Assembly: GCA_037783415.1 (NCBI GenBank)
Contig: JAZGTN010000150.1
Span: 2,294,001-2,358,000, forward strand
Direction of reading: 5' to 3'
Source of the DNA: Leptasterias polaris
Lineage: Eukaryota > Echinodermata > Asteroidea > Forcipulatida > Asteriidae
Length of the DNA: 64,000 nt
The position numbers and the translations under genes were made by a program. Shown here piece after piece: positions 12,901 to 24,900 of the stretch. Numbering within the stretch: the stretch's first letter is position 1; the number at the start of each line of letters is the position of its first letter. Under the pieces are notes generated by a model. The model saw nothing but the letters and a program-made list of their open reading frames with translations. It had not been told where the DNA came from and ran no database searches.

Positions 12901-15900
12901 AGAGAATCATGGCTGGCAAAAGTGTCTGAAACTTGGATCCAAATTTAAGAATGTATGTTGAAATTATTGCCATGCTTAAGTTACCCCATGACTTATAGGA
13001 TGCAATGAGCTTCTTGTATCAGTATCCCAAGCACTTTAAGAAGTCGATCAAAAGTAGGATTTCTTTATAATCTCAAGAAAAATAATACCCTTTTAATTTT
13101 TCACCAAGCAGACATTAACAAAATCCTGAATTCCAATTTATGTCTTACACTTTTCATCACTGCTGGCCCAGTCCTGTTATTTGAGCATACCACTTGTAAA
13201 CCTGCCACTAACAACTGTGGCAGTGTTTGTAAACTGATCTGTTAGCACTTTATAAATTCTTCTACCACTAAATCATGCAGACATGGGTGTAGGGGGACTC
13301 TTTGGTTAAGAGGGCAGAGAGGTTGATTTGCCCTAAAAAGTACGATGGGATTTCCACTTTTCAGTAACCCCTGGAATTATAGTTTTCAAGACGCTTCAGA
13401 GAACAGTATCCTTAGCACCAATTTTAAAAAAATAAATAAAATATTGTCTCTAACAGGCAGATAAAAAAAACCATTAGATTTCAGATAAAAGTCAGAAGTT
13501 TCTCATACCTGGTAATTGCAAAGGACAAACTGTTTTCTTCTTTAAGAAATATTTCTGGCAGAGTGAAAGTATAAAGCAACATGAATGAACCCTGGGATCT
13601 TGAGGATCCATAGTTAGTCCAAAAGAAACCTGAGTGTAGAATCTTTCCTTTAAACCTGCTGAGGAATCCACTGTGACATGAAGGAAAAATGAGTCTAACA
13701 CCACAGTTTGCTGAAAGGTATTCAACAATTTTTTTCTTTAGGCTAATGTATTAGGCAGCAATCCGACAACAGCGCCCTCTACAGTCTATCCTGGAGAGAC
13801 CCTTTTCCCCAAAAGTGCTAACCAGAAAATTAGGCCGTGTCCGAAACGGCGACTTCGTCTACAGCTACGGCTAGGGCGCGCGCGTCTGCCTATTCTTCAA
13901 CACTGACAGACGCGCTGATCTAGCCGTAGCTGTAGCCGAAGTCGCCAATTCGGACACGGCCTTAATATCGTCAAACATGAAAAAAATATTCACCAGCCTC
14001 AAACAAACCCATCTTATGCTGTGAACACAGAAAAATACCACCTTGATGCTTGATAGGGGTCATGGCGTGTCGTGGCCGAGCGGATAAGAACACCGGACTC
14101 AAGCTCTGGTGTTTCTGAGCAGCTGAGTGTGGGTTCCAGTCCTGGTCTTGACACTTGTGTCGTTAAGCAAGACGCTTAACCATTATTGCTGCGTCCTTCG
14201 GATGGGATGCAAAGCCGTAGGTCCCGTGCATTTTGTAATTGCACGTAAAAGAACCCAGTGCACTTTTCGTAAAGAGAAGGGGTTTGCCCCGGTGTTCCTG
14301 GTTTGATCGGCAGCATATTGCACCACAGCACCTTGTAAACCATTACATGGTGCTATAAACGAATAAGTCTCATACTTCAACACGTAGCGCCACATACCTT
14401 GCAGGAAAAAATACTGAGCGCTTTGATACGCCCCTAGGGGTGTGATAAGGCGCTATATAAAAACCCATAATTATTATTATTATATGGCAGGCGCTGCGTG
14501 CTGACCAAAAACTTGTCTCACAGAAATGAGGTACAACTTTTCAAAAGTTCCACTTTAAAGGCCCTGTACACTATTGGTAAGATCGAAAAACACAAATGTT
14601 CACAGATTCACACATAACTTACATGATTTAAAGTAAGTAATGGTAGAAAGGGTTCCTTAAAATATTTCTGCCTAAAATGCTATCGTTTCTGAGAAATGAG
14701 TAAAACAATAGTTTTTATCGCGCGCGATAATAAACTCGATGTTTGAAAAACAGAAAACACATGAGGTCTCTTTTCACTATTTTCTCGTGACCTCGATGAC
14801 CAATTGAGCTCAAATTTTCACAGGTTTGTTATTTCATGTGTGTGGTTGATTACACAAAACATGAACACCGTCTGTGATTATTTTGTCAGCTCTGCCAATC
14901 CTGTATAATACCTTTAAATGAAAAACATTTTTGTGTGTGTTGGGAGTAGGCACCTCATCGCCCAACCCTTGCTCTATGGTTCAACGGGAACCATTAGTGA
15001 CCTACATGGTATGTACGTATAGCAGGGTACACCTTATTACTACATTAATCCGACAGTCACATAAATATTTTATTGGAGGTGAAAAGAAGGTACGTGTAAT
15101 GTCACAATCGTTCAAGTACAATGTTCGCCTGACACGCATTAAAAAGTTTGTTTTTCTTCTTACAAGACAATGTTCAGGTCGGCATAGACCACATCGCACC
15201 TGTATCCCATCAACAAAAATGAAGGATCATACGACTTCTTTTCTCTGTAACATTATACCCCAATACATCTTTCCAGCATGTTAAGATTGTCAAAAAGCTT
15301 CCGTCTTTTTTTTAAAAAGTTGCTTGGGGTCCTGTCTCATCTACGAACAAGTTCATCTGACACGCACTAAATTTATGTATTTTTCTTACACGATAATGTT
15401 GATACACATGGAAAGAATAAAGTGGGTATGACACACCTGTTCAGGTCGGCAAAGACCACATCGCACCTGTATCCCATCAACAAAAATGAAGGATCGTACG
15501 ATACCTTTTCTCTGTAACATTATACTCTGAAGCATTCCAAGATTGTCAAAAATCTTCTGTCTTTTTCTAAAAGTTGCTGGGGGTCCTGTCTCATCTACAT
15601 ACGCTGTTCGTCTGACACGCACTAAAACATTTTTTTTTCTCACAAGACAGTGTTGAATACACACGGAAAGAATGTAGTGGGTCTGAAACACCTGTTCAGG
15701 TCGGCCACATCACACCTGTACCCCATCAACAAAAATGAAGGATCATACGACTTTTTCGCTGTAACATTATACATCTTTCCAGCATGTTAAGATTGTCAAA
15801 AAGCTTTTGTCTTCTTTAAAAAGTTGCTGGGGGTCCTGTCTCATCTTTGTACAAGTTCGTCTGACACGCACTAAAAAAGTTTTTTTTTCTTCTTACAAGA

Positions 15901-18900
15901 TAATGTTGATACACATGGAAAGAATAAAGTGGGTATGACACACCTGTTCAGGTCGGCAAAGACCACATCGCACCTGTATCCCATCAACAAAAATTAAGGA
16001 TCTTATGACTTCTTTTCGCTGTAACATTATACCCCGATACATCTTTCCAGCATGCTTAGATTTTCAAAAAGCTTCTGTCTTTTTTAACAAGATGCTAGGG
16101 GGTCCTGTCCCATCTACTTAAACCCCCAAATGGTACATGTAGTTTCTAGTGGAAGGGGGCGTCTCTAATGCTGCAAGGTATGTGAAGAACCACTGAGCAT
16201 GCTGAGTACCAAGGGGGTCGCACCCGATAGACAATGAAAGAGCACAACCTGGTCCTGTGTCAGAGTTTAAGCTCCACTACATTTGGCCTGGTATCAAGAA
16301 TTTATTGTCTAGCCTTGAGATTTCAATCGGAGAGCTTCTCTTTCTAGGCCAAGGGAAGTCAGTCACATTTTCATCATCAATTTGCAAAATAATGCATGTG
16401 GTTTGTTGGTTTTAGGTACAGTTTGTACAGGAGGCCCGATGCTTTGTTCACATGAGAGGGCGAGGCACTTTTCCCCCATGGTGAAGGGCAACTCTATGAT
16501 GGGGAATTTGAATTTCTACTAGGGCAATTCAAGGGGCACCAAGGCAACAATCAGGCGCATGGAGACATGCGAACATCAGTGGTTTGTGCCTGATGACCAG
16601 AGCCCAATTTCATGGCTCTGCTAACCACCGAATTCTGTGCTAGCTGTTTACGCGAAGAATGACTTGTAACCTTGGAGTATGCACATACACAAGGAAAAAT
16701 ATGCTTGACGAAAGTGCGGAATTCCCTGCTTCCGTAAGCGCCGATTCTTTGCTTATGGTAAGCAAACTTGCAGAGCCATGAAATCATGTCCAGGGTTTGC
16801 CCTTAACTTTTCAGTGACTAGTCAGCAGGACCAGTTAGCTTGGCATTTCACTTGTTGGTCATCTTTTTCACTAGTCTCTACTTTACATTAAATAGCCTTC
16901 CGGACTACTTCAGAGTAAAGTTTCAGTGGTCCTCAGGTGTTTGAATTGGCATTTGGCCACTGGACCAGAATTAAGGATGAACACTGGTAACAGCTCTGCT
17001 TCACCAATAACAGTTTCAACAAAACTGCATCATAGTATTGTTTGAATAGCGCCCTCTATGTTTGTACTGTGTGACAGCCCTGTCACAACTGGCAAGTTAT
17101 CATAGAGAAAACTTGGAGCAACAGCAACTGACTATACCAGAGCTGCCAACATTTGCATCTTGCAATCAGGGAGATTTTGGACAACAATCAGGGGAGATAT
17201 TTAAATTCACATTAACCATAATGGGGACAAAATTTCCATTAGCAGGGAGATTTCAAGTTTTTTTCATCAGAACATGGAAAGATTGCTTTATTTTCAGGGA
17301 ACTTTCTACAGAATCAGGGAGAGTTGGCAGCTCTGCTACATGTTTACTACAATCAAAAGGTACACTGCAGTGGCACAAGAAGCATTTTTCCCCGGCACGA
17401 TACCCAAGAAAATACTGGGAAAATTGATAAGTGAACATTGCAAGTTGCCTTCAGGACATGGCTTTCCTCTTCTCTGATTCTACACAGTAAAAACAGATAT
17501 TATTGCCACTTGCAACAAGCTCAGGGGTCATTCAGATTAATCAATGTTCAAAAATGTTGATCTTTTTGTTGAAACTGATAGAAAATAGAAAATCAGTTTA
17601 TAATTAGGCCTAAAATAAGAGAGAAAAAAACCCACAAATTTTTAAGGGGAAAAATACACAGCAGTCTTTTCCAAATCAACTGTCACGTCTGAACTGACTA
17701 TATCGAAACTGATCAACCATGTTTCGATAGCCAACCTCCATGCCTAGTTCAAGATGGCAAAAATTACAAAATTTTTCTATTAAACGTCGAATTTTCTAAA
17801 CGGCACATCTACAATACATGAAAACCATTTATTCAGTTGATTTTTTCCCCTCGCTCCCAGTGTAGGCTTAAAACCATTTGAGTGACTGCACTCCTCCAAA
17901 ATCTCACTACTTTTTAAAACTCAACAACTTTTTGGGACACCCAGCATGAATAACCACCTCAAGCCCCCCAAAGGAATGGGAGCTTTCCCCCCATAATCCA
18001 GCCTTGCATAAGGCAAAACCACATGGCATAGAGCCAACCACCTTTTAACCAACATACAACACATGACCTGATCGATCATTTCACATATTGACAATCACTC
18101 AACACTCACAGCCTCCTGGAACAGCACAACAGCCCAAGACAGAGCAGAAGACAAAACAGAAGTTACGAAATTGGCAGCCCTCCTTTCTTGTAAGGGCAAG
18201 GCGATTTAGGAAACTGGCAGCCCTGATACTTCATTCTTGTAGGGCAAGGCAGTTTAAGAAATAGGCAGCCCTGATACTTCATTCTTGTAGGGCAAGGCAG
18301 TTTAAGAAATAGGCAGCCCTGATACTTCATTCTTGTAGGGCAAGGCAGTTTAAGCAATTGGCAGCCCTGATTCTTCATCTTTGTTTGGGCAAGGCAGTTT
18401 AAGCAATTGGCAGCCCTGATTCTTCATCTTTGTTTGGGCAAGGCAGTTTAAGCAATTGGCAGCCCTGATTCTTCATCTTTGTTTGGGCAAGGTAGTGTTT
18501 TCTTTGTGAAGGGCACCTCTCCGATGGTATCACAAATTTGTAGTGGAACTCTGGAACATTTCAAGGGGCAGTGACCGATTTCCCTTGTATAATAGCATAG
18601 CAAAATGCTACGTAAAATGTATTAGTTTCTTCTCAAAAACCTTCCTTGCTACTCAGTATTAGCATTCAGTTTCAGTGTGCACAAAACATGGTCCAGTCTA
18701 TCTATATATATTTTGCTATGCAAACTTGCTGGACGAAATTGTTCCAGGGCATCCAGGCACTGACCAGGGGCATGGAGGCAATTGCCTCACTCAACTGCCT
18801 CTTCAGTTACATTCTCCACCCCCTACTCCCTTAAAAATTCAACCTTATAAAGTTTTGTCTGACACCATCTCTCCTCGATCTAATAGACCGTGTGCAAGTC

Positions 18901-21900
18901 TTGCAAACATAGGCCTACATGTATTCACTTTTGAGAACTTTACACAAACATGGACCAACAATCAACACACAATACTTGCAAAGTTTATTGTCAGTTTTAC
19001 CTTGCTCATCCCCGCTAGTTCATCAGCCAGGAGAGATACCAATGTTACAAGTAAACCAAACCTTTAAACTTACCAAGCGACAATATAGAGAAGTATCTCT
19101 TATGAACTGACCACCTAGGGCTGAGGTTAATATCAGTAAACATTGAATTCCCCCACGTTGGTTACCTTGTCACAACCAATATTGTAGAGACACTCAGTGG
19201 AGCCCACTAGAGTTCTACTTGTCTTTTCCACAGAAACTTCCATCATCGTATTACAAAGAAACACTGCAAATTTGGGTGAATTTGGGCCTTTTCTGAACAC
19301 TAAATGCACGCTGTCTGACCCTTTTTATAACATGCAGGGTTTTTACAAGAATGGGAAAAGACTTGATGCCGGTGTTTTTTCCAGACTTCAGACAAAAAAC
19401 ATGCAAGGTGTTTGTATGCATGAAAATATTGATCTTTCTGTCTCCTAGACACATTTATTTGAATAAATCCCCTGGGAAAGGTACAGTAATTGTAATTGAA
19501 GTGATGGGCAAATGAAATTGGCTATAAGTTTTTAACTGTAAACATTATGACATTTAATGACGAAAGCCTCACTCGTTGCAACTATCATTTTCTTTACCTC
19601 TCTAGGAACAATTTGTTGGAAAATTACTTCACAGATATTACATTTAAATATAAACAAATGAAGTTTACATATATCAGTTTAAACAGCACTATGGAAATAT
19701 TGTCTCATTTATGATTTCCATGTAGCTTTACCAGACATTTTCATTGGAATATTTAAAAAAAAATGAAAAAATGAAAAAAACTAAAACAAATGTAAACTTG
19801 TCATTCATCCAAGGTTTTAGTTGGGTATCAATGACATCAAACCCAAGGCAGAACCAATAAAAAGAAAACCATGACAACTAACCTCAATTGTCAGGTTGTG
19901 TTAGGATCATTTGGTGGTTTTTTGGGGTATAAGTATTAGTCAAAAAGCACTGTTCACCGTCAAGCCAAACAGCCAGTTTAAAAATATATAAAAAATTCAA
20001 TATGAAACACACTGTAAATGTAGAGGGTCTTGAGTGAAAGTGTCCAGGCCTGAAACTGAGCTGTATTAGATACTGATCAGTTCAATCAGAGGTCAGACAG
20101 CTTATGGACCCGCCCACTCCACTTCCATGTACAAGGGTAATCACACCTCCTGGATAATAGCCTTGTGTGGATCACATGGAGCTGCAGCAAAGTTGACTTC
20201 ATGTTCACGTTGATGGTACAACAAAGTTGACTTCATGTTCACGTTGATGGTACAACAAGTTAGCATACCTCTAGGATGCCTTTGGGTATTTCTAGAGTGA
20301 GGTATGGGTAAAGTATGGCAAGGACTTGGTGCAACCATTTACAGGGGTTAACAAACTTGTCTGTGCGTTGGGGGGGGGGGGGACAATGGGACAGTTTTAG
20401 CAGGTTTGGGTTTAAAGGGAAGGTCTACCTTCGGTAATTACTACAAAAAATAAATGACCATAAAAACTTATTTGGTAAGAAGCACTGCAGCTGTTGGTAT
20501 TAAGTATAACATTTTGAGAGACAGTTCCCTTCAAAGGAATGTGGTTTTAGAGAAATGGATTCAAAAGATTGTCAATCTAAAAAATCGTTTTGCATGAAAC
20601 GTTTAGCTTAGATTGTGTATACCAATAACAGATTTTTCTTCATGCATGGACATATCCGTTCCAGATTTTTGGCGAAATCTCAAAAAAGCTAGGCCTACCA
20701 CCTTTTGAACTGAAAACTTCACAGATTAGTTGTATTTCCGATAAAAGAAAAGTATACTTTGCTTTTAAATAATAAACTCTTGGTTGGATGGTTGGAAACC
20801 AATTTGAAACAGCTAGTTCTATTTTCATGGGGAACAGTTGTCAACCTTTAAGAAGATAAATGTGCCAAGACTTAACTAAACATGTTTGCAAAGGATCAGT
20901 AACAATTCACATTAACCTTACAAGTGGCCTGAAGACTGTACAGGGTTAATAAAAAAAGAATCTCTCCTCCAGCTAGGTGTTGAGTGGTCAGTTAGGAGTC
21001 AGTCAGTTCAATGACCTCTACTGCCAAGCAGCAGAGTAGAGGGCAGGTATTTAGGTATGTACATGTAACTCCATTGGGAGCATGATGTGCGACATGTTTG
21101 TGTCTGCAAGAGGTGAAACACCAAGGTTTGGTGTTACTTTAGAAGTGACCAACCATGCTGAACTAATTTAGGTAGAGGGTATACAGGTATGTAATTTAAG
21201 AGATTGATATCAAAGTTAACACATCACGGCAGCTGCTTCAGCCTGGCTGATTTTATTGACTAATTGGCATTCTTGCAGTGTGTATATAATGAGTGATCAG
21301 GGTTTGATGTTTCATCATTGGAAATTAGTGAACATATGATCTGAATTAGACACAGGGCTTGACATTTTTAAGGCCTTGGATAACGACATGTTTAACGACA
21401 TTATTAAAAAAATCCTAACCACTGTCAGGTGTTTTCTAGTCACCCTGCTAGATTCATCTAAGGGTACGTTCACATGAGTAGCTAACTTCGCTGCTAACTT
21501 CACTGCTAGCCAACAGTGAAACCTTAAGACCGTGTGAACGCAATTATTAGCTAACTTCACTGCTAACTTCACTGTTAAGTCCAAAAGTTAGCAGCGTAAA
21601 TTTCCGCTGCTAACTCCACTTTTTAGCTCAAGTAAGCCATTTTGAGATGGTGGACACATTATAAGTGCACTGTTAGGTTTGGGTGAATCTGTCCACTTGT
21701 AGACTCAAACCAAATGGTGTACTCCTAGGAACCATTTGGTCCAGCAACTTTGCACAGCAAAGTATTCAGACCGAACATGTTTTGTGCACACTGAATTGAG
21801 TTAGCAAATGGTGTTTTTTGAGTAGCAGCTTATTAGTTATTTTGTATTTTATTTCATACAACATCCAACAGCGCAAGCGCTAATTACAGGATGGATAAAA

Positions 21901-24900
21901 GATTTTATACAAATATTGACAATTAAACACAAATAAATCAAAACACACACACACACATAAAGACAAATTAAAACGGGACAAACAAATTACAACAGTAGAA
22001 CCAGACTAGACCAGACTAGGATGACTAGATACATGTAGATGATGGGGTGCTACATTTTGTGTAGCATTTTGCTCATGATAATAATTATACAATACAAGGG
22101 AAATCAGTCACTTTATACTCTTATAGTTATTGTGTTTGCACATATCTCAAAAAAATCTATTACTTTAAACCCCGTAATTTGCTGCACTAATCACAGACAA
22201 CTTGTAAAAGTCCACTTTACAAGAAATACAGGATATAAATAAATGGATGTGCACTTCCTCTTCCCCAAACCAATGAACTATCAAGACATTTAACCTGTGA
22301 AAAGTGCATTATTGAGTTTCAAAGAGTTCAACTTCAAGTCGATGGAATTTTCCATGACTTTCGTTGAACAGTTTTCCGATTGTAGCAAACACAATCATCA
22401 TCATTCGGCATAGAGTTGCGACCGTGGCCGCCTCGCCCTCGGATTGTAATCGGGGCACATTCCTGGGGGCGCCGCCATCACCTGTTCTCTATTCTCAGCT
22501 CTTGCACACTTCTACCACTCCAAAAGTTGAATATAATTTGCATAACAATGGCACAAACCTACGATCGTAACTTTTGATACAACAATCATCGAAGAGAGTT
22601 ATTTTTTATGAGTGGCGTGTTTTTCAGGCAACAAAAAAACATCTGATTACGCAGGAAATACCTTGAACTTTTAGCACATTCCCCTCTGTTCGCCTTTCTC
22701 ACCGCCTCAATGAGTCCATTATAGAGCTCCCTCAGACTTGATTTCAATTTAATTTGTATGATTGCAAAGCGTCCCTCCCATCCATCAGGGTCAAACGTTC
22801 ACACTATTTGTGAAACTTAACGCCTGATCAACTGTGTTACGGTGCGACAAGCACAAGTTTTTTTTTTTTTTACTCTCATAGACTCAGGTTTTTAAATGGG
22901 AAAATTAAAGATTTGTTTTCCTTCTACTCCCATCTTCATGTATTCTGTGTCATTTGTCTGCATCGTGGTCTATTAGTACTTTTAGCATAGGAATACAACT
23001 TCCAGTTTTCGCTATTTCTGCCTCTATGTCCTCCAAAGTCCCACATTTTGCTACAATTTCTGAAAATGAGAATGCTTTCGCATGAGCTATGAATCCTTCC
23101 GAATAACACTTCACAACTTCAGAATACTTAAGTTGCATTTTTATGCCAATGCTAACCTAATGTAATGCTTGGCAAGCAGGTTTTTGTTTTTATTTTTAAT
23201 ACATTAATTTTTTCTTATCTAGCTTAAGGTGTACGATGAACCCTGTGAGGACAGTCCCGAGAGGCGACTGCACCATGGCCTGCAGGAATAAGGTTGCTTT
23301 GGGCATAGGCATTCGACCCAGGGGGGCAGGGAGGAAGCAACTGCCCTCTCAAATTCAAGCAAAACACTTGGGGAACATTTTTTTAAATTTGTGTTGCGCT
23401 ATTTTACAAGTAATCCAAATTAAACAAGCTCAAAAATATTCCTTGAAAAACCCAGCACCCACCCGGCAAAAAATGATTTGTTCTCGCAGGCCTGACTGCA
23501 CCAACAACAAAAACAACAACAACAACAACAAAAGTCTGTATAATGGCATGTCCAATGGCAGCTATGGTTGCGGCTACATGTATTTCTAAGGGTGTTGCTT
23601 AGGGAGTCCTACACTTCAACCCATGATGATGCGGAATTCTAGCCATAGCTGTAACCGTAGCCGCCAGTTCGGACACGGCCTAAAAGTTTAGTTTTAAACT
23701 GCCTCACCTGCTGTGCTCTTTCTCGGCTGGCTTCGTTCTAACTGGTAGACCTTCTTGGGGCTCTGGGGAACCACCTTGTTGACAGAGAGGTGGTAGTTCT
23801 TGGCCTCATCCAGGAGATCCCGGCACTTTAGGCACTTCTTGATCAGCTCCTCCGACTCCACAACCTCCATCAAGAAACTTGCAGGCACCATGGGCAGACG
23901 GACCTGTTGAAGACAACGAGCATTAGAACAGAATAAGTTATTAAAATAATGTGATTAGTTCTGGGCCTATTCATATACCGCTGCTTAAAACATCCGGGAT
24001 TAAAACAGAGGCAGCAGGCAGGGTTCTCCTCAAGCACATGGCAGCATCAGACTGATACGCGCAACAAATTGAAATTGTGCGCCAATTCGCAAAAACATCA
24101 AACCAAAAGCATTCTAAGGGCCACGTTTCATTTCTTGCTTGGCCCTCTTTTGTTGCACTACTGTATAGACCCTTGCACTGATATCACCACTCTATTACAG
24201 GCTGCTCATGGCCTGCCATTTTAGAAGTAAAAATGGTGCGTATCTAACTACACGCACATCGCCTCTTGCTCTATGGTCGCCTAAAACGATCACCGCAAAG
24301 TAACACATGGGGTATCTGACCCCCAAAATGGCGTGAGCACGATTTATCATTGGTAATGACGCGAGATGAATTGAGTCAATACAGGCACTATAGGTTTTCC
24401 TGGGGATTTTTGGCAACTAAGTGGCCAATTTAAACGTCCCATTATTCTGTTTCGTTCGAAACAGAAAGATCCTCAAGTCAGGGATTCCAATTCACTTAGT
24501 GTGTAAGCAACACGTCTTTTATGTCATCCAATTTAAAATGATAAACATGAACAAACCATTCCAACAGCATCCAAATTTGCAGCAACTTTTCGCGTGGCTA
24601 CAAAGACTGCATTAATATCAGTTTAATTGAATAAAGTGCTTTATAAATTCACATGCTTCAAAGTAAAATTGAACGACGGTTTCAACTGGCGAGGCAAAAT
24701 CACTTTAATACCAATGCATGAAAGTGAAATAGCTATTTTACTGAAAATGAGCGGGAAAAAACCTTCAGCATGATTAAGGTATTGATGATTAATGCACAAT
24801 AGTCAACAGCCAAAAGTTTGTATTGGTGTAAGTTGAAAAAAACCACCCACATGACATACATGTATGCACTTTAAAGGCAAAGTATAACTTTGGTTTTTGG

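Larger units (their letters stand above)
6374..23707 (-). other. klhl8 intron 2 (17.3 kb), repeat-filled
   Basis: This intron separates the BTB-BACK exons from the kelch exons. Besides elements listed separately, it holds an AATT microsatellite at about 7681-7706, G runs of 16 at 10648-10663 and 10722-10737, and a unit at 8155-8262 repeated near 62.2 kb. Other repeats are an imperfect TAACTTCACTGC repeat at about 21477-21620, an AC run near 21944 and an AAC run near 23511. A 125-codon plus-strand frame at 12114-12491 and a 127-codon minus-strand frame at 11151-11534 have no recognisable domain and are of a length seen by chance here. Confidence 0.65.

Noticed and set aside
18173..18495. Possible CRISPR-like array
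   Set aside because: Units are contiguous 48-49-bp repeats without unique spacers, in a eukaryotic intron. It is a minisatellite.
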